The translations under genes and the position numbers were made by a program. Shown in pieces: positions 33,307 to 44,900 of a stretch of 64,000 nucleotides of DNA. The DNA is taken from assembly GCA_026770025.1 (NCBI GenBank), contig JAMXDE010000030.1:468001-532000 (forward strand), in the 5' to 3' direction. Each line of letters begins with the position of its first letter. The first letter of the stretch is position 1. The notes beneath the pieces are model-generated. The model ran no database searches, was not told the origin of the DNA, and was given only the letters and a program-made list of their open reading frames with translations. This stretch comes from Craspedostauros australis (lineage: Eukaryota > Bacillariophyta > Bacillariophyceae > Mastogloiales > Achnanthaceae).

Positions 33307-34347
33307 TGTTGGAAATCTGGGGTGGTGATAGTAGTAGAGTGCTAATCGTTTGTTAGGATCTGCTTCTCTGAACTGAGGGCTCTTCATTGCTCTCTCTCTC
33401 TCTCTCTCTTCCTGATGATCGATCTCCTGCTGGAATCCCGTTAGGAATCGAGGGTACAACTTTGTCATTATATACATGATTGCCGCACCTCTCAAAGTTC
33501 TCGATCACGACTGACCAAATCGACTCTTGTTGATTATACCCTTGACCCAGCGCAAACATGACTGATCTCAGTCTTACCAAAAAAAACAGCCTGTCCTTCT
33601 CCAACAAGAAAAGCCACGACGACGCAAGACAGGATGTCCCGACGTTAAACAGACAATGCAACAACTCAGTTATCGACGTCATAGGAGAAGAATTGCAGGG
33701 CAATGAGTAGGAGTTGCATCCCATCTGAGAAACAGAAACCTACGTCTGGAGGATGTAACACATGTCTCCGATGGACAAGATCATTCGTATGATTGGGCAA
33801 TCAGAATGATTCAGAAAAGCAATCAAGATGTCACCAATTGTAAAACAGGTGCAATCAAGATGTCACAGGATCGAGGCGAAGCCTGTGACGAGATGGATGC
33901 AAGACTGCAGAAACGTGTCGCATGAATGTAGACGAAAGCGAGTGTGCAGATACGCACAATGAGATATCGAGAAGAAGACACGATGAGATGCACCCGAGGA
34001 TGTATGAGGCAAGGCATGATGATCACAAGGGAGAGCAACTATGAATACAGCAGAATCTCATGATGCTACTACGGAATATGCCTGCAATGGAACTGAAACC
34101 GAAAGAGAGGATGAGACTGAGCTCACAGTTCTAAAACGGTACAATCCAATAACAGTTGAGATTACTATTCTACAACCATAACCCCGGATGTCCAACAGAC
34201 CAGATTTCAGCACACAGGCAGGATAGGCTGAAAGCTAGTATAGAGAGCCACGAACACACGTTGGTTGTATTTCGTCGTTGTGGTACTATGGGATGTGCGG
34301 CAGCAAATAGTTATCAAAACAAATTGAGCCCCTCCATTCCTCACGGA
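33307..34347. mobile_element. Cluster of old copia LTR fragments
   Basis: At 33307 a TGTTGGAAATCTGGGG start resembles the left end of the 22.4-kb element's LTR. From about 33439 to 34197 a complete-looking solo LTR lies in the opposite orientation. It starts near GTTAGGAATCGAGGGTACAA and ends with AACCCCGGATGTCCAACA, matching both LTR ends of that family, with a much diverged middle. After 34197 the stretch to about 34347 again resembles an LTR end (CCCCTCCATTCCT). This could be an older LTR with a second inserted in it. No internal region and no clear target duplication remain. Confidence 0.55.
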
Positions 34348-34659
34348 CGTCATCGTGACAAAGAGTGGTTCGCCTCTGTCGTTCTCCCCGAACGTCCCCC
34401 TGACATCCTTGACGCTTCCTTGTCCAACAGGAATTCCGACAACGGGCGCCAACCATCCACCCAACAAAGGGGCCAACAACACAAACAAGGACAAATCGGA
34501 AGAGCAAGGCGACAAGTATCGGAGAGGTGGCATGGATACCACAACAAGACCCACTTTGCCAGAAACAAGACAACAATCGCACATTCATTTGAACGTCAAC
34601 GGCAAGCGCATACGTGGTGGATGGATGCCACACCAGTATCAGAGAGAGAGACAACAGCA

Positions 34660-35053
34660 ATGAGTGAAGCAGACAGAAACAGCGACGTGGACTCCGACAG
34701 TGGCGCCGCCGCCGCCGCCGCTTCCGCTGTTGCTGCTTCTGGCCGAGATATAGAGGATGATCGACCCATGGTCGGAGCCATCGCTGTGACGCCCTCTCCA
34801 GAACCATCTTCACAAGGGGATGTCCAGAGCTCGGGCCGCAGTCGCACAGGAATGGCCGCCCCCTCACACCAACCCCATGTCCAGCTTCAACGATCCCATA
34901 GTCGAAGCCGAAGCCCTAGCCGAAGTCGTCAAAGCAAGGCAGCTCTCGCGCTCCAAAGCGATGAAGTGGGCGTCAACAATATCAACCGCCGCAGTAGTAC
35001 TGGTAATGGTGCTAAAAGTACCAGCGGTAGCAACGGAAACAGGATGATGACAC
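34660..35053 (+). CDS. 5' part of a large type II membrane protein gene, interrupted by a copia insertion
   Basis: The frame is open from 34156, but that upstream part overlaps LTR debris. ATG 34660, after an AGAGAGAGACAACAGCA leader, begins a plausible cytoplasmic tail: acidic start, an Ala run, a Pro/Ser segment, then Arg/Ser-rich SRSRSPSRSRQSK. The element at 35054 interrupts it. GACAC at 35049-35053 is repeated at 41957-41961. The host frame continues in phase at 41962, so this is the first part of the gene described at 41962-47157. Total coding length over the three pieces, excluding the element and one intron, is 5436 nt, a multiple of three. Confidence 0.7.
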
Positions 35054-35573
35054 TGTGATATTGGTTCCAGATGTCAGCACTGTGAGACCGGCGTGTGCAG
35101 TGGTGAGATCGTGGGCTCTGGTTTGGAGGTAAATTGGTAATCGTTAGTTGTCGATTTAGTTGGTTTGCGTTGTTGAGTTGATTGAACTCTCGGATTATGA
35201 GATGATGACGAGATGTTGTTCTGTCAGAATGCAAGTTGCAGGGTCAGCAGCATCTCCCGTGTAATTCGTCGTGATCATCATCCTCATTCGATTTGGGTCC
35301 TCGCAATACACCGTGTTGTACTTCATTTGGTCTTGGGTTGCGATGGCACTCCGAGGTCGTGCTCGGTTGGTCGATAGTTATCCAGATCCACGATCGATCC
35401 AGAATCTTCGCCGTGTTTTGATTGAACGTAACACACAAGGAACATTGTTGAAAAAATGGCGCGCATGGTTCCTGGAGTCGTGATTGATTTGATTGAGGAA
35501 CAAAATTCATTCACGACACAATTTGATCACTCTCAAGGTCACAAAGTATGCGTGTCATTGGAATATTCCCACA
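35054..35573 (-). repeat. LTR (3' in element orientation), 520 bp
   Basis: Bounded TG...CA; the end of pol lies within ten bases of it. Confidence 0.95.
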
Positions 35574-35581
35574 CTCCCTTG

Positions 35582-38500
35582 TCAACCTTGATCCCTTTGT
35601 GTGAACTTCCATCCCATAGAGAGCTCCGTGAACTTGTGGAACTTATCGTCTGCGAGTGGCTTCGTCCAGAGGTCTGCGAGCTGGTCGTCGGTGTCGATGG
35701 CGTAGATTTCGATGAGTTTGCGATCCACGTACGATCGGAAATGGTGGTATTTGATGTTGATGTGCTTTGTTCGGGGTCGCATCTTCGGAAACTTGGCGAT
35801 CTCGTAGGCGCCTGAGTTGTCCTCGAATGCATTGCAGTACACCCTGGGCTTGTACTTCTCTGGTACGATCTCCCTGGCGCACATTTCGTTGAGCAGGTTC
35901 ATCATTGGAATCACGTCGCGCAACGCCGTTGATAGTGCGATCACTTCGGCTTCGGTTGTGCTCAATGCGATCTCCGTCTGCAAGCGCGATGCCCATGCGA
36001 TGGGGCATCCTGCAAATCGAATCAGGTATCCAGTCCTTGATCTGGCTGTGGCTGAGTCTTCGGCTGCTGTGTCTCTGTTCCACAATCCCGCAAAGTCTGC
36101 ATCGGCAAAGCATTCGAATGCCTTGTCGTTGGGGTTCAGGATGATGCCTTCGTCTCTGGTTGCCATCAGGTACCGCCCGATTAGGTTCACCGCTTGTGAG
36201 TGCGATTTCTTCGGATTGGCGCTGAATCTGGCTGCTTGATGCACGGCGTACCCGATCTCCCCGCGAGTGGATTTCTCCAGGAAGTTGAGCTTTCCGATGA
36301 CCGATCGGTAGCTCCAGGTCGCGTTGTGCTCCTCGCCATTCTCGTCTGCATCCAGGATCTTCGTCGTCATTGCCGGCGTGTCCCTGGGTCTGGTGTTTGG
36401 ACGAAAGTTCAGGTCCTTTACGATCTGATCGATGAGATGGGGCTGCGACAGTTTGATGCGTCCGTCCTCCAGGTGAGTGACATGCACACCCAGATAGTCC
36501 GTGAGGTTCCCTTCGTCGGTGATATTGAACCGCTGTTGCATTTGATTGAGAAGCTTGTCAATCTCTTCTGCGCTTGGGCCTGCGAGGATGCCGTCGTCCA
36601 CATACACCAGAAACATTGTCTTACCGTGGTAGTAGACGCATTCGTCGACTTTGCTCTGTGTGAATCCGATGTCGCTCAATCCCCGGTGCAGATGCTGGTT
36701 CCAGACTCGTCCGGCCTGCTTTTGGCCGTACAGGTTCTTCACCAGCTTCAGGACATAGTCCTTCGTGTCTCCATCTCCGATGCTCACTCCAACTGGTACT
36801 TCCATGTAGATAGTTGTCTCCACTTCCGCCTGAGGGTATGCGAGCACGAAATCGATCTGCCTTGTGTGCCATTTGTGCAGGATTGAGAGGATGAGGACGA
36901 GTCTGATGGACATCCAGGTAACGACCGGGGCGTATGTCTCCCAGAAGTTCACTCCTTTGACCTGCTGGCCTCCGTGGACGTTGAGCCTTGCCTTCCACTT
37001 GTACACCTCTCTGGTCTTGATTCGGCGTTTCCGCTTCATGGACCACACCGATGCTACCACCTTGGTTCCCTCTGGCACTTCTGATCTCGGGACGACCTCC
37101 CAGTGGCCGTTCTCGTGGTGAGCGTTGAGCTCAGCTTGCATCGCCTCCTTGAACTTCATCCGATCCGGTTGCTTCATTGCTTGGTGATAGTACATGGTGT
37201 CTGGGTCGGCTGATGCGGCGAATGCGATCGGATCTGAGGTCTCGTTGGTGTCGAATCCTTTTCCGTTCTCGAATGTGCTTGCCACCTCGAATGCGCTGGG
37301 TAGTGCGACGACTTCGGTGTCTCCATTCTCTCTTACCTTTCTGGATGGTGTTCGGTGCCTGTTTGATCGACGCAGTCCTGCTGACTGCTCCTGTTGATTC
37401 CTGGCTGGTGGCTCCGTGGTGGCGGTGTTGCTGGGCGCTTCGCCGATGTTGATGTCGTCGCCCGTTGCCGCCTGTGATGCTTCGAACTCTTCGTCTCCTT
37501 CCGGGTCATCTGCGTTCGTATGCTGATTTGTTGGCGATGTTGGCGCATCCGTGTCGGAGGACCCGCGTAACCCTTCGGTTGCGGTCACTCCCTTGGAGCG
37601 CTTGATCACTCCAGGCTTGCTGATGCCTGCCAACTGCTTCCATTGGCCATGATTGGTGCCTGTGGTACCCACCACTGTCTCAAACATGTCATCGCACTTG
37701 ACGTGAAATTGCGGCGACACCAGTCCTGTCCTTGGGTTGAGGATGAGCGCCACCGATCTTGCGTGACGAGGAGAGAGTCCAAGGTAGATCCCGATCCTTG
37801 CCTTCGACATCCATTTTGGCTGTGATTGGCCATTGGCGAGTCGAGGGTTCAGGACGTACGTTGGGCATCCGAACGAATGAAAATGCTTCAGCTGGGGCTT
37901 GATTGCGGACCCAGAGAATCGTTCAATAGGTGTGATGTGATTGATCACTGGATTCGGGGTTGCGTTCATCACCTCATTTGCCATGCGCAGAGCGTACGGC
38001 CACAGTGAAATGGATGCGGCCTCCTTCCACCTGATGTGCATGTGCAGCAGCATTGTCCGAGCTGCCTCCTGCAGATCCCTGATGCGTTTCTCCGCCACTC
38101 CGTTTTGGAAGTGGGCGTATGCGGCGCAAAAGGTGATGGTCTGGCCGGAGCGATCGACATGCGAGAGGAATTTGTTCTCTGCGAATCGACCATTGTCGGC
38201 GTGATAGTGCCGAATCGTCACTCCGTAGGTCTTGGCGTATGCCTCGAATGCTTGTTTGGCATGCAGGGTTTCTTCGGCGTTGGTGCTCTTCTGAAGGTGC
38301 ACGTAGCTGAATCGACTGTGATGGTCAGTGAAAATGGTGGCTGCGCGGTACCGCTGGGTAGTCAGCCTGCCTTTGATCTGTCCGATGAACCCCTGTGTTG
38401 GTGACTCCATCTGGTCCACCGACACACAGTCTCCAGGCCGATTGATTGGCACGAGTTTGCTCACTTGCTGATTGCCTCCCTTGGTCCGCCATGGCCGTCT

Positions 38501-39670
38501 GGTTGCCTTTCCATACTCACATGATGCGCATGCGGGCAGTTGGCAGTCTCGGAACTTCGCAGGGATCTCTCCCTTGGAAGCCATGGTCCTCATCTTGTTG
38601 AAGGATACATGCCCAAGCTTGTAGTGCAGTCGGAGCATGTCGGCTGTTGGAGTAGAGCTGTACTCCGAGGTAGCATCGATGGGTGCTCTGTAGGGCACAT
38701 CCCTGAAGTCGATCTGCGTAGGCTCCTTGCTGAGTTGGTCCTCCGCTCCGCTGGTGGTGATTGCTTGCTCACTCTGGTTGATGCTCCCGTCATCATCGTC
38801 CATTACCACTGACTCCTCGTCGTCGCTGACCAGATTGGCTGCGTCCATTGGTTCGGTAGGAGTGATTTCCTGCACTGAATTTGTCAAGCAGTACTTCCTG
38901 AATCCATTGTAACCCGATGACGATCTGATCATGCCGATGTTGGATGACGTGAGTGGTATGGATCGTCGGTGCTTGCGACGGTCCCAAAAGATCTCCATTC
39001 TGTTGCCGAGGGTGGTACATCCGGTTCCCTCAAGATCCTTGCTGCATTGCGCCCAGTGTTGTGGGCAGAGCAGTCGGAATGGAAGGCTGGGCTCATAGAT
39101 CACTTTGTCGAGCTCGATGATGTGCCGGTTTCCGCGGTCGTCCTCGATCTTCCATCTTACCTTTCCTTGCAGGTTCACCTTCCGACTCCCAACTCCCTTC
39201 ACGACCTTGTCGATTTTCGTAGGTTCTCCGATGAAGTCATCCTTGCTGTTGGTGAATGACGTGGATGCACAGTTGTCAACCGCCATCTGAAACGAGTCTG
39301 AATCGAACCGGGCGAGCGGCATTGCGAATGTGTCGTCTGTCTCCGTGTCTGCGGCTGCCCAGAGATGTCGCATTGTTCTTGTGCGCCATCCGGACTTTCG
39401 TCCAATCCTGGGTGGCCTGATTCCGTTGCCGTGCGCGTAGTATCGCCGGCACTTGTGGTGGTTTGGTCGCCATCTGGTGTGTTTGCGTGGGTGTCCTTGG
39501 ATTAGCGCGATGCGCCAAGCTGTCCACGTGACCAGAGCAACCACCACCATAGCCATTCCTGACTCCTCATCTCCGTGCACGAAGGCGGCAACGCAGATGG
39601 CTGTCAGTAACGCCATGATGAGTGGCCTGCAGAGGGTGAGCAACTGTGCCCACACCCTCCGGCCGATCAT
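35582..39670 (-). CDS. Copia pol polyprotein (1362 aa)
   Basis: Domains in order: N-terminal hydrophobic stretch, protease region, integrase zinc motif (LHYKLGHVSFNKM...CASCEYGK) and core (TIFTDHHSRFSYVHL, HYHADNGRF), reverse transcriptase (RQIDFVLAYPQAEVE, YVDDGILAG), and RNase H (CFADADFAGLW, ALSTTEAEVIALS). The order with integrase before reverse transcriptase is diagnostic of Ty1/copia. Confidence 0.95.
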   Translation of the reverse strand: MIGRRVWAQLLTLCRPLIMALLTAICVAAFVHGDEESGMAMVVVALVTWTAWRIALIQGHPRKHTRWRPNHHKCRRYYAHGNGIRPPRIGRKSGWRTRTMRHLWAAADTETDDTFAMPLARFDSDSFQMAVDNCASTSFTNSKDDFIGEPTKIDKVVKGVGSRKVNLQGKVRWKIEDDRGNRHIIELDKVIYEPSLPFRLLCPQHWAQCSKDLEGTGCTTLGNRMEIFWDRRKHRRSIPLTSSNIGMIRSSSGYNGFRKYCLTNSVQEITPTEPMDAANLVSDDEESVVMDDDDGSINQSEQAITTSGAEDQLSKEPTQIDFRDVPYRAPIDATSEYSSTPTADMLRLHYKLGHVSFNKMRTMASKGEIPAKFRDCQLPACASCEYGKATRRPWRTKGGNQQVSKLVPINRPGDCVSVDQMESPTQGFIGQIKGRLTTQRYRAATIFTDHHSRFSYVHLQKSTNAEETLHAKQAFEAYAKTYGVTIRHYHADNGRFAENKFLSHVDRSGQTITFCAAYAHFQNGVAEKRIRDLQEAARTMLLHMHIRWKEAASISLWPYALRMANEVMNATPNPVINHITPIERFSGSAIKPQLKHFHSFGCPTYVLNPRLANGQSQPKWMSKARIGIYLGLSPRHARSVALILNPRTGLVSPQFHVKCDDMFETVVGTTGTNHGQWKQLAGISKPGVIKRSKGVTATEGLRGSSDTDAPTSPTNQHTNADDPEGDEEFEASQAATGDDINIGEAPSNTATTEPPARNQQEQSAGLRRSNRHRTPSRKVRENGDTEVVALPSAFEVASTFENGKGFDTNETSDPIAFAASADPDTMYYHQAMKQPDRMKFKEAMQAELNAHHENGHWEVVPRSEVPEGTKVVASVWSMKRKRRIKTREVYKWKARLNVHGGQQVKGVNFWETYAPVVTWMSIRLVLILSILHKWHTRQIDFVLAYPQAEVETTIYMEVPVGVSIGDGDTKDYVLKLVKNLYGQKQAGRVWNQHLHRGLSDIGFTQSKVDECVYYHGKTMFLVYVDDGILAGPSAEEIDKLLNQMQQRFNITDEGNLTDYLGVHVTHLEDGRIKLSQPHLIDQIVKDLNFRPNTRPRDTPAMTTKILDADENGEEHNATWSYRSVIGKLNFLEKSTRGEIGYAVHQAARFSANPKKSHSQAVNLIGRYLMATRDEGIILNPNDKAFECFADADFAGLWNRDTAAEDSATARSRTGYLIRFAGCPIAWASRLQTEIALSTTEAEVIALSTALRDVIPMMNLLNEMCAREIVPEKYKPRVYCNAFEDNSGAYEIAKFPKMRPRTKHINIKYHHFRSYVDRKLIEIYAIDTDDQLADLWTKPLADDKFHKFTELSMGWKFTQRDQG

Positions 39671-41359
39671 TCAGTACTCCTCTTCGGCCACATGTGGCAT
39701 GGCCACCGTTGGCTTGTTGCTGGAAGTACCATCTCCTCCTGATTTGTCAGGCTTCCCATCCGAATTGACCCCTCCCTTGAGGGCCTTGCACTCCGATGGC
39801 TTGTGCCGGACCCACTTGCCGTTGGTTCCGTGGTTGGGGCACCAGTGGACATCTTTTCCACTCGGATCCTGCTTGGTCTTGGGCTCTCCGCTGGCCGGTG
39901 GTTGATAGAACCATGGGGTGTCCCCAGATCCTCCTTTCTTTCCGTCCTTCTCTTTGCCCTTCTTGCCCTTCTTGCCCTTGCCGTCCTTGCTGTCCTTGCC
40001 CTTCTTTCCGTTGCCGCCCTTGTTGGCTTTCTTCATCTTCTCGAGTTCTGCCGTCAGCGCCACGATGTGTTTCTGGTCCTCTGTCTGGGCCTTCCACGTT
40101 CCGCGCTCCACCATGGTCTTGTATTTCTTGTCTACCAGATCCATGAGTTCGTCGGCGTCAATCGCGATCCCTTCGTTGTGCTGGTCCTCCTTGCTTTCGA
40201 TGTACCGGCGGAAGGTCTCATCGTTCACCTGCTTGTAGGCGTCGAAGAGGTAGATCAGCAGGTCGTGGGTGACTTGTCCACGTGCCGTCAATCCGTTGCG
40301 TTGCAATTTTGCATACTCGTTGAGTTCGGTGATGTTGTCCGAGAGATCGCCGATCTTGCTTGGCAGGTTGGCCAGGTTGCTTCGCAGCATGCTGATGGTT
40401 GCGTTGGTGTTGACCAATGACTTCTCCATCAGGACCTTGAACATCAACAGACCATCATGGACTTTTCCTTCGGCTGTGCTCAGGGAGTACTTCTCTGACT
40501 CCAGCTGCATGCGGGACCTTGCGTCTTGCGTGAGGGACTCCTGAATGCATTTTGCGATCTGCATTGCGTTCTGGGCGTGCCTGGTCTGTCGGCTAGAGTA
40601 TCCTTCGGCGTATGCCAGAACCTCCTTGTAGCTGATTGTGCTATGTTCGAGGAACAGGTTTCGCTTTTCGCCGCGGATGTTGATGATGATGGTTTGGAGC
40701 CAGTTGAACTCCATTGCTCGGGCGTTGAGGAGATTGGTGAACTTGTGTACAAGGTTCGAGGTCATGTCGAACTCCACTGGGAGTGACTCGACGGCCTTGT
40801 AGTACAGCTTCGCCACAGATGTCTTGCTGTAGTCGAGCAGCCGATTGTGGATGCGAGCTGGCGTCAAAGCGTACTGGAATGCAGGCTGTGCATCCACTAC
40901 CTCTTCATCGTCCTCTTCATCGTCCTCATCGTCGCCCCCACCGTCTCCTCCGAAGTTGTCGAAGAAGGGATCGTCCTCTTCGTACGGGTCGCCCCCGCCT
41001 CCGCCATCTCCTCCGCCGTCCCCGCCGCCGTTGCCTCCTGGGTTGGTGTTGCCCTGTGGAACGTTCTGAGCGGGTGGCTTCAGGTTGCCTTGGTTGGTTG
41101 CCATGGCGTTTGGGTTGTTGTCGCCTGGGTTGGACGGTTGGTTGCTGGCTGCGGCTTGATTGCCCGCAGTGCCTCGGCCTGCAGCTGTGTTGGGTGCGGC
41201 GCTCGTGTTGGCAGCTGTGTTGGCTGCGGTGCTGGATTGTCTCGCTCTTGAGCGAGTTGTTGCTGTGGCGACCATGATTCCGTCCAGTTGGTTTGACCAG
41301 TCGTTGAATAGGTACACTTGATTGTTTGTGGGGCCTGGAGACGAGATTGTGGATTGCAA
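39671..41359 (-). CDS. Copia gag protein (562 aa)
   Basis: Begins with an Ala/Asn/Thr-rich disordered segment, then Gly/Asp-rich GGGDGGGDGGGGGDP and an acidic run. A helical capsid-like region follows (SVAKLYYKAVESLPVEFDMT). The end is a Lys/Gly-rich basic tail with a Cys/His cluster (WCPNHGTNGKWVRHKPSEC). It matches the general layout of diatom copia gag proteins. Confidence 0.85.
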   Translation of the reverse strand: MQSTISSPGPTNNQVYLFNDWSNQLDGIMVATATTRSRARQSSTAANTAANTSAAPNTAAGRGTAGNQAAASNQPSNPGDNNPNAMATNQGNLKPPAQNVPQGNTNPGGNGGGDGGGDGGGGGDPYEEDDPFFDNFGGDGGGDDEDDEEDDEEVVDAQPAFQYALTPARIHNRLLDYSKTSVAKLYYKAVESLPVEFDMTSNLVHKFTNLLNARAMEFNWLQTIIINIRGEKRNLFLEHSTISYKEVLAYAEGYSSRQTRHAQNAMQIAKCIQESLTQDARSRMQLESEKYSLSTAEGKVHDGLLMFKVLMEKSLVNTNATISMLRSNLANLPSKIGDLSDNITELNEYAKLQRNGLTARGQVTHDLLIYLFDAYKQVNDETFRRYIESKEDQHNEGIAIDADELMDLVDKKYKTMVERGTWKAQTEDQKHIVALTAELEKMKKANKGGNGKKGKDSKDGKGKKGKKGKEKDGKKGGSGDTPWFYQPPASGEPKTKQDPSGKDVHWCPNHGTNGKWVRHKPSECKALKGGVNSDGKPDKSGGDGTSSNKPTVAMPHVAEEEY

Positions 41360-41436
41360 TGTGTTGTCGTGTCCTGGACCTGCAGTAGAATAGCGCTACG
41401 AGAGGTGACTTGCCTTGACGTTGCGCAGAGGAAGCG

Positions 41437-41956
41437 TGTGATATTGGTTCCAGATGTCAGCACTGTGAGACCGGCGTGTGCAGTGGTGAGATCGTGGGCT
41501 CTGGTTTGGAGGTAAATTGGTAATCGTTAGTTGTCGATTTAGTTGGTTTGCGTTGTTGAGTTGATTGAACTCTCGGATTATGAGATGATGACGAGATGTT
41601 GTTCTGTCAGAATGCAAGTTGCAGGGTCAGCAGCATCTCCCGTGTAATTCGTCGTGATCATCATCCTCATTCGATTTGGGTCCTCGCAATACACCGTGTT
41701 GTACTTCATTTGGTCTTGGGTTGCGATGGCACTCCGAGGTCGTGCTCGGTTGGTCGATAGTTATCCAGATCCACGATCGATCCAGAATCTTCGCCGTGTT
41801 TTGATTGAACGTAACACACAAGGAACATTGTTGAAAAAATGGCGCGCATGGTTCCTGGAGTCGTGATTGATTTGATTGAGGAACAAAATTCATTCACGAC
41901 ACAATTTGATCACTCTCAAGGTCACAAAGTATGCGTGTCATTGGAATATTCCCACA
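41437..41956 (-). repeat. LTR (5' in element orientation), 520 bp
   Basis: Second copy of the LTR at 35054-35573. The target duplication GACAC follows at 41957-41961. Confidence 0.95.
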
Positions 41957-41961
41957 GACAC

Positions 41962-44900
41962 ATATTGGCACATCAAGCTCAAGAGCAAGCTACTTTGCAG
42001 CACGTCGCAAATCATCCATGCTCTCTCGTCCATCGCGTCAGCTGTCTCTCAGGTTATCGTCTCCTCAAAACAACGAGCCTTCTTCGTACTACGAGCGGCT
42101 GCAAGCAAAGGATGACATGATCAACAGCGAATCCACACGGCTTTCGGACAAGCCGACGCAGCGCACGTCAGCTTCATCTTCCAAAGCATCCACAGATCCA
42201 TCGAGAGACACCAGCCTACTCGATCCAGAAGACAATGAAAAAGATGCGAAGAGCAACGCGATGGCATGTGTGACGTCGGGGTCCACAAAGAGGAGCTCCA
42301 AATCGACACTAATTTCGCACGGTGGCAGCAGCAAGTTAGCGACGCAGCAACAAGCGGACAAGGAACAACATCAGATGGCTGTCGAACTTGATGGTGGAAG
42401 CCTGGTTGGGACAGATCAGCCACATGCGCTGGGCAATCCAATACCTCGACTCGTCTCAGGCATCAGCGAGGACATGGACGACATGGGCGGCGTGGACAGC
42501 ACAGCTGGCACGCCGCCTGCGCAACTTCTTCAGCCCGTCGACGGGCTCCACAGTGACTCACCATCTCCGTGGAATACGGTGACATCTCACGATGAGGTAA
42601 CTTCAGCCGCCAACACGAGCGCAGCCGATGGCCGATCGCCACATCTTCCTGAACAGCAGCAGCAACTATCTCAGCTGCCACAGGCACAGATCATCGACAG
42701 CGCAAGCTCGACCACGCCTCAATCCCATCCCACCATCACAGACGTTGAAAGACAGGCCATCCGAGAGGAAGCAGAAGCGCGCACACGGATGAGATTGGAG
42801 GCAATTGAGGCCGTTGCAACTCGGGCCCATCATCTCGATGCAAACAAAGACAGCCACGGCGGGAATGGTAGAAATAGAAATGGTGGATACACCTACGACG
42901 ATCACGATGGTGAGAATGGCAACATCCAGCAAGGCCATTCCGATGATCGCAGACGAAGGATGCTGATTTTCATGCTTACCAGCTGCGCGGTGCTCTCCAT
43001 CATTGTGGCTGTGATCGTCGGGCTCGTGTTTGGCTTGTTGAATGATTCCTCTAATTCATCGTCTCCTTCAAGCTCTGCGAACAACAACAGTGGATCTGGT
43101 ATTGCTCCAACCCACGCTCCATCGTCAATACAGGTCAAGTCCAATCCACCAACGCCCACAATCAAGCTCCATCCCCTCTACACAGACCAACCAACCGCGT
43201 TCCAGGATCCATGTCCGTCCAATAACAGATGTGAGTGTGCGCGCGACATCGAGCTTGGCAACATCAGCACATCTCTTTGGGGCAGCACAGCGAAGGCCGG
43301 AATCGATCCCGTCAACACCTGCGATGGGATCACCAGAAATGGTATGGGTGTGTGGTATCGAGTCCAAATGGCAGACAACTCAGATACGGGAAACCAGGCC
43401 ACACGGAATAAGTCGTTGTCGCTACTCTCAATGTCCTCCTCTTCGTCCTCCTCCAGCAATGTACCGAGCAGCATTAACCGACGCATGATGGCATCGCTGT
43501 GCGGGTCATCCTTCGCGATCGATCGCACCAACCAGACCATCAGCATCGAAACTGACTACGATTCCCAGCTCTCCATCTTCTCCGGCGACCGCTGCGACCG
43601 GCTGAGTTGCATTGCAGGCAACGATCAAGGTGGGGGAGATTGTGACGACCGCAGCCAAGCAGTGTTTGTTCTGGATCAACAAACGACGTACTACGTGTAC
43701 GTGCACGGCTTCCGATCATCTCACGGAACATTCTCGTTGGAGATATCGGAGATGCCCGACAACGTAGACTGCCGAAATGCGATCGACATCACCTCCACGC
43801 GATCTGCCGTTGGATCGACAAAAGGCGCAAACGTGGCACCATCTGCGCTTGGTACTTGCCTAGGCTTCACCTCGACCGCACCAGGGGTGTGGTACAAGTT
43901 GGACGTTGGTTTTACCTATCCCAGCGGTCTTCCGTTCTCCTTCTTCGCCCAGCCTATCGCAGGAGGATTCCTCCCATACGTGAATGTGTACCTGGGCAAC
44001 AACTGCGGAGAGTTGGTCTGCATTGGATCTGATTCACCTCAGCTCATCTTCCAGATCACTGCCGGAGCGACATACTACGTTTTGGTGCATGGACCCGGAC
44101 ACAGCGTGGGCGACTTCTCGATCGATTTTGGGTTCCCAAACACGGGAGACCCACCGCCACCGCCTGACAAGCTCTGCGAGGATGCAAGGAGCTTGCCAGT
44201 TGGTTCCAGAGCGAAGGAGTTCATGTTCGGTCTCACCACGGAGGTTGACCCGGTCGCATCTTGTGGGAACGATGCCATCATCGAAACGAAAGGAGAAGCA
44301 ATATCCATCTACCGCGGGGCATGGTTCAATACCACAGGGATGGGGACCGTGCTTCGAGCTTCGACCTGCAACCTTGGAACAGGCGTCGATACGCGCATCA
44401 GTATCCTGACTGGCCGATGCGCAAACTTGCGTTGCATCGATGCCAACGACGACCGATCGCAGACCTTCAATGTCACAGCTTCGGTGTTGGATGATGCGAC
44501 CTCGACCAGCTGCAGTACTGTGGAATGGTTCGCAGAGTCTGGTGTTGGATATCATGTTCTTGGTGAGTCGCTTGTCAAAGTGCAACGAAGAGTGAATGCC
44601 GTCATCAAGGACTGGGTGCTGTGATGCTTGCATTTGCGATCAAGCCCACTCAATCCTCGCTTCTGTTCAATGGAATGCATTGAAACGCAATTTAATCCCG
44701 CCCTGCCCAATCACAGCCCACATGCCCATCCCCAAGTCTTCTGGGGTGGATGCTACCGTTGTTGTTTCGTTAGATGAGGTGGAGCCAGCCTTGGGTGCAG
44801 CAACAACATGCGAAAAATCTCGACCCATGCCCATCGATGACACCGCTGTGATCGGCACATCCCGAGATGTCTTATCTTCCGTCACAGGCACACCCGGCAG

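Larger units (their letters stand above)
35054..41956 (-). mobile_element. Ty1/copia LTR retrotransposon (CoDi-like), looks whole and very young
   Basis: A 6903-bp element in reverse orientation with two 520-bp LTRs (TGTGATATTGG... ...ATATTCCCACA) in which I noticed no difference by eye. A 5-bp target duplication GACAC flanks it. The gag and pol frames abut; read-through between such frames is known in some retroelements. It belongs to a different family from the 22.4-kb element: LTR sequence and gag are unrelated. Confidence 0.95.

Noticed and set aside
34156-34659. Upstream extension of the membrane-protein frame
   Set aside because: It begins within LTR debris (up to about 34347) and has no initiator context; ATG 34660 fits better.
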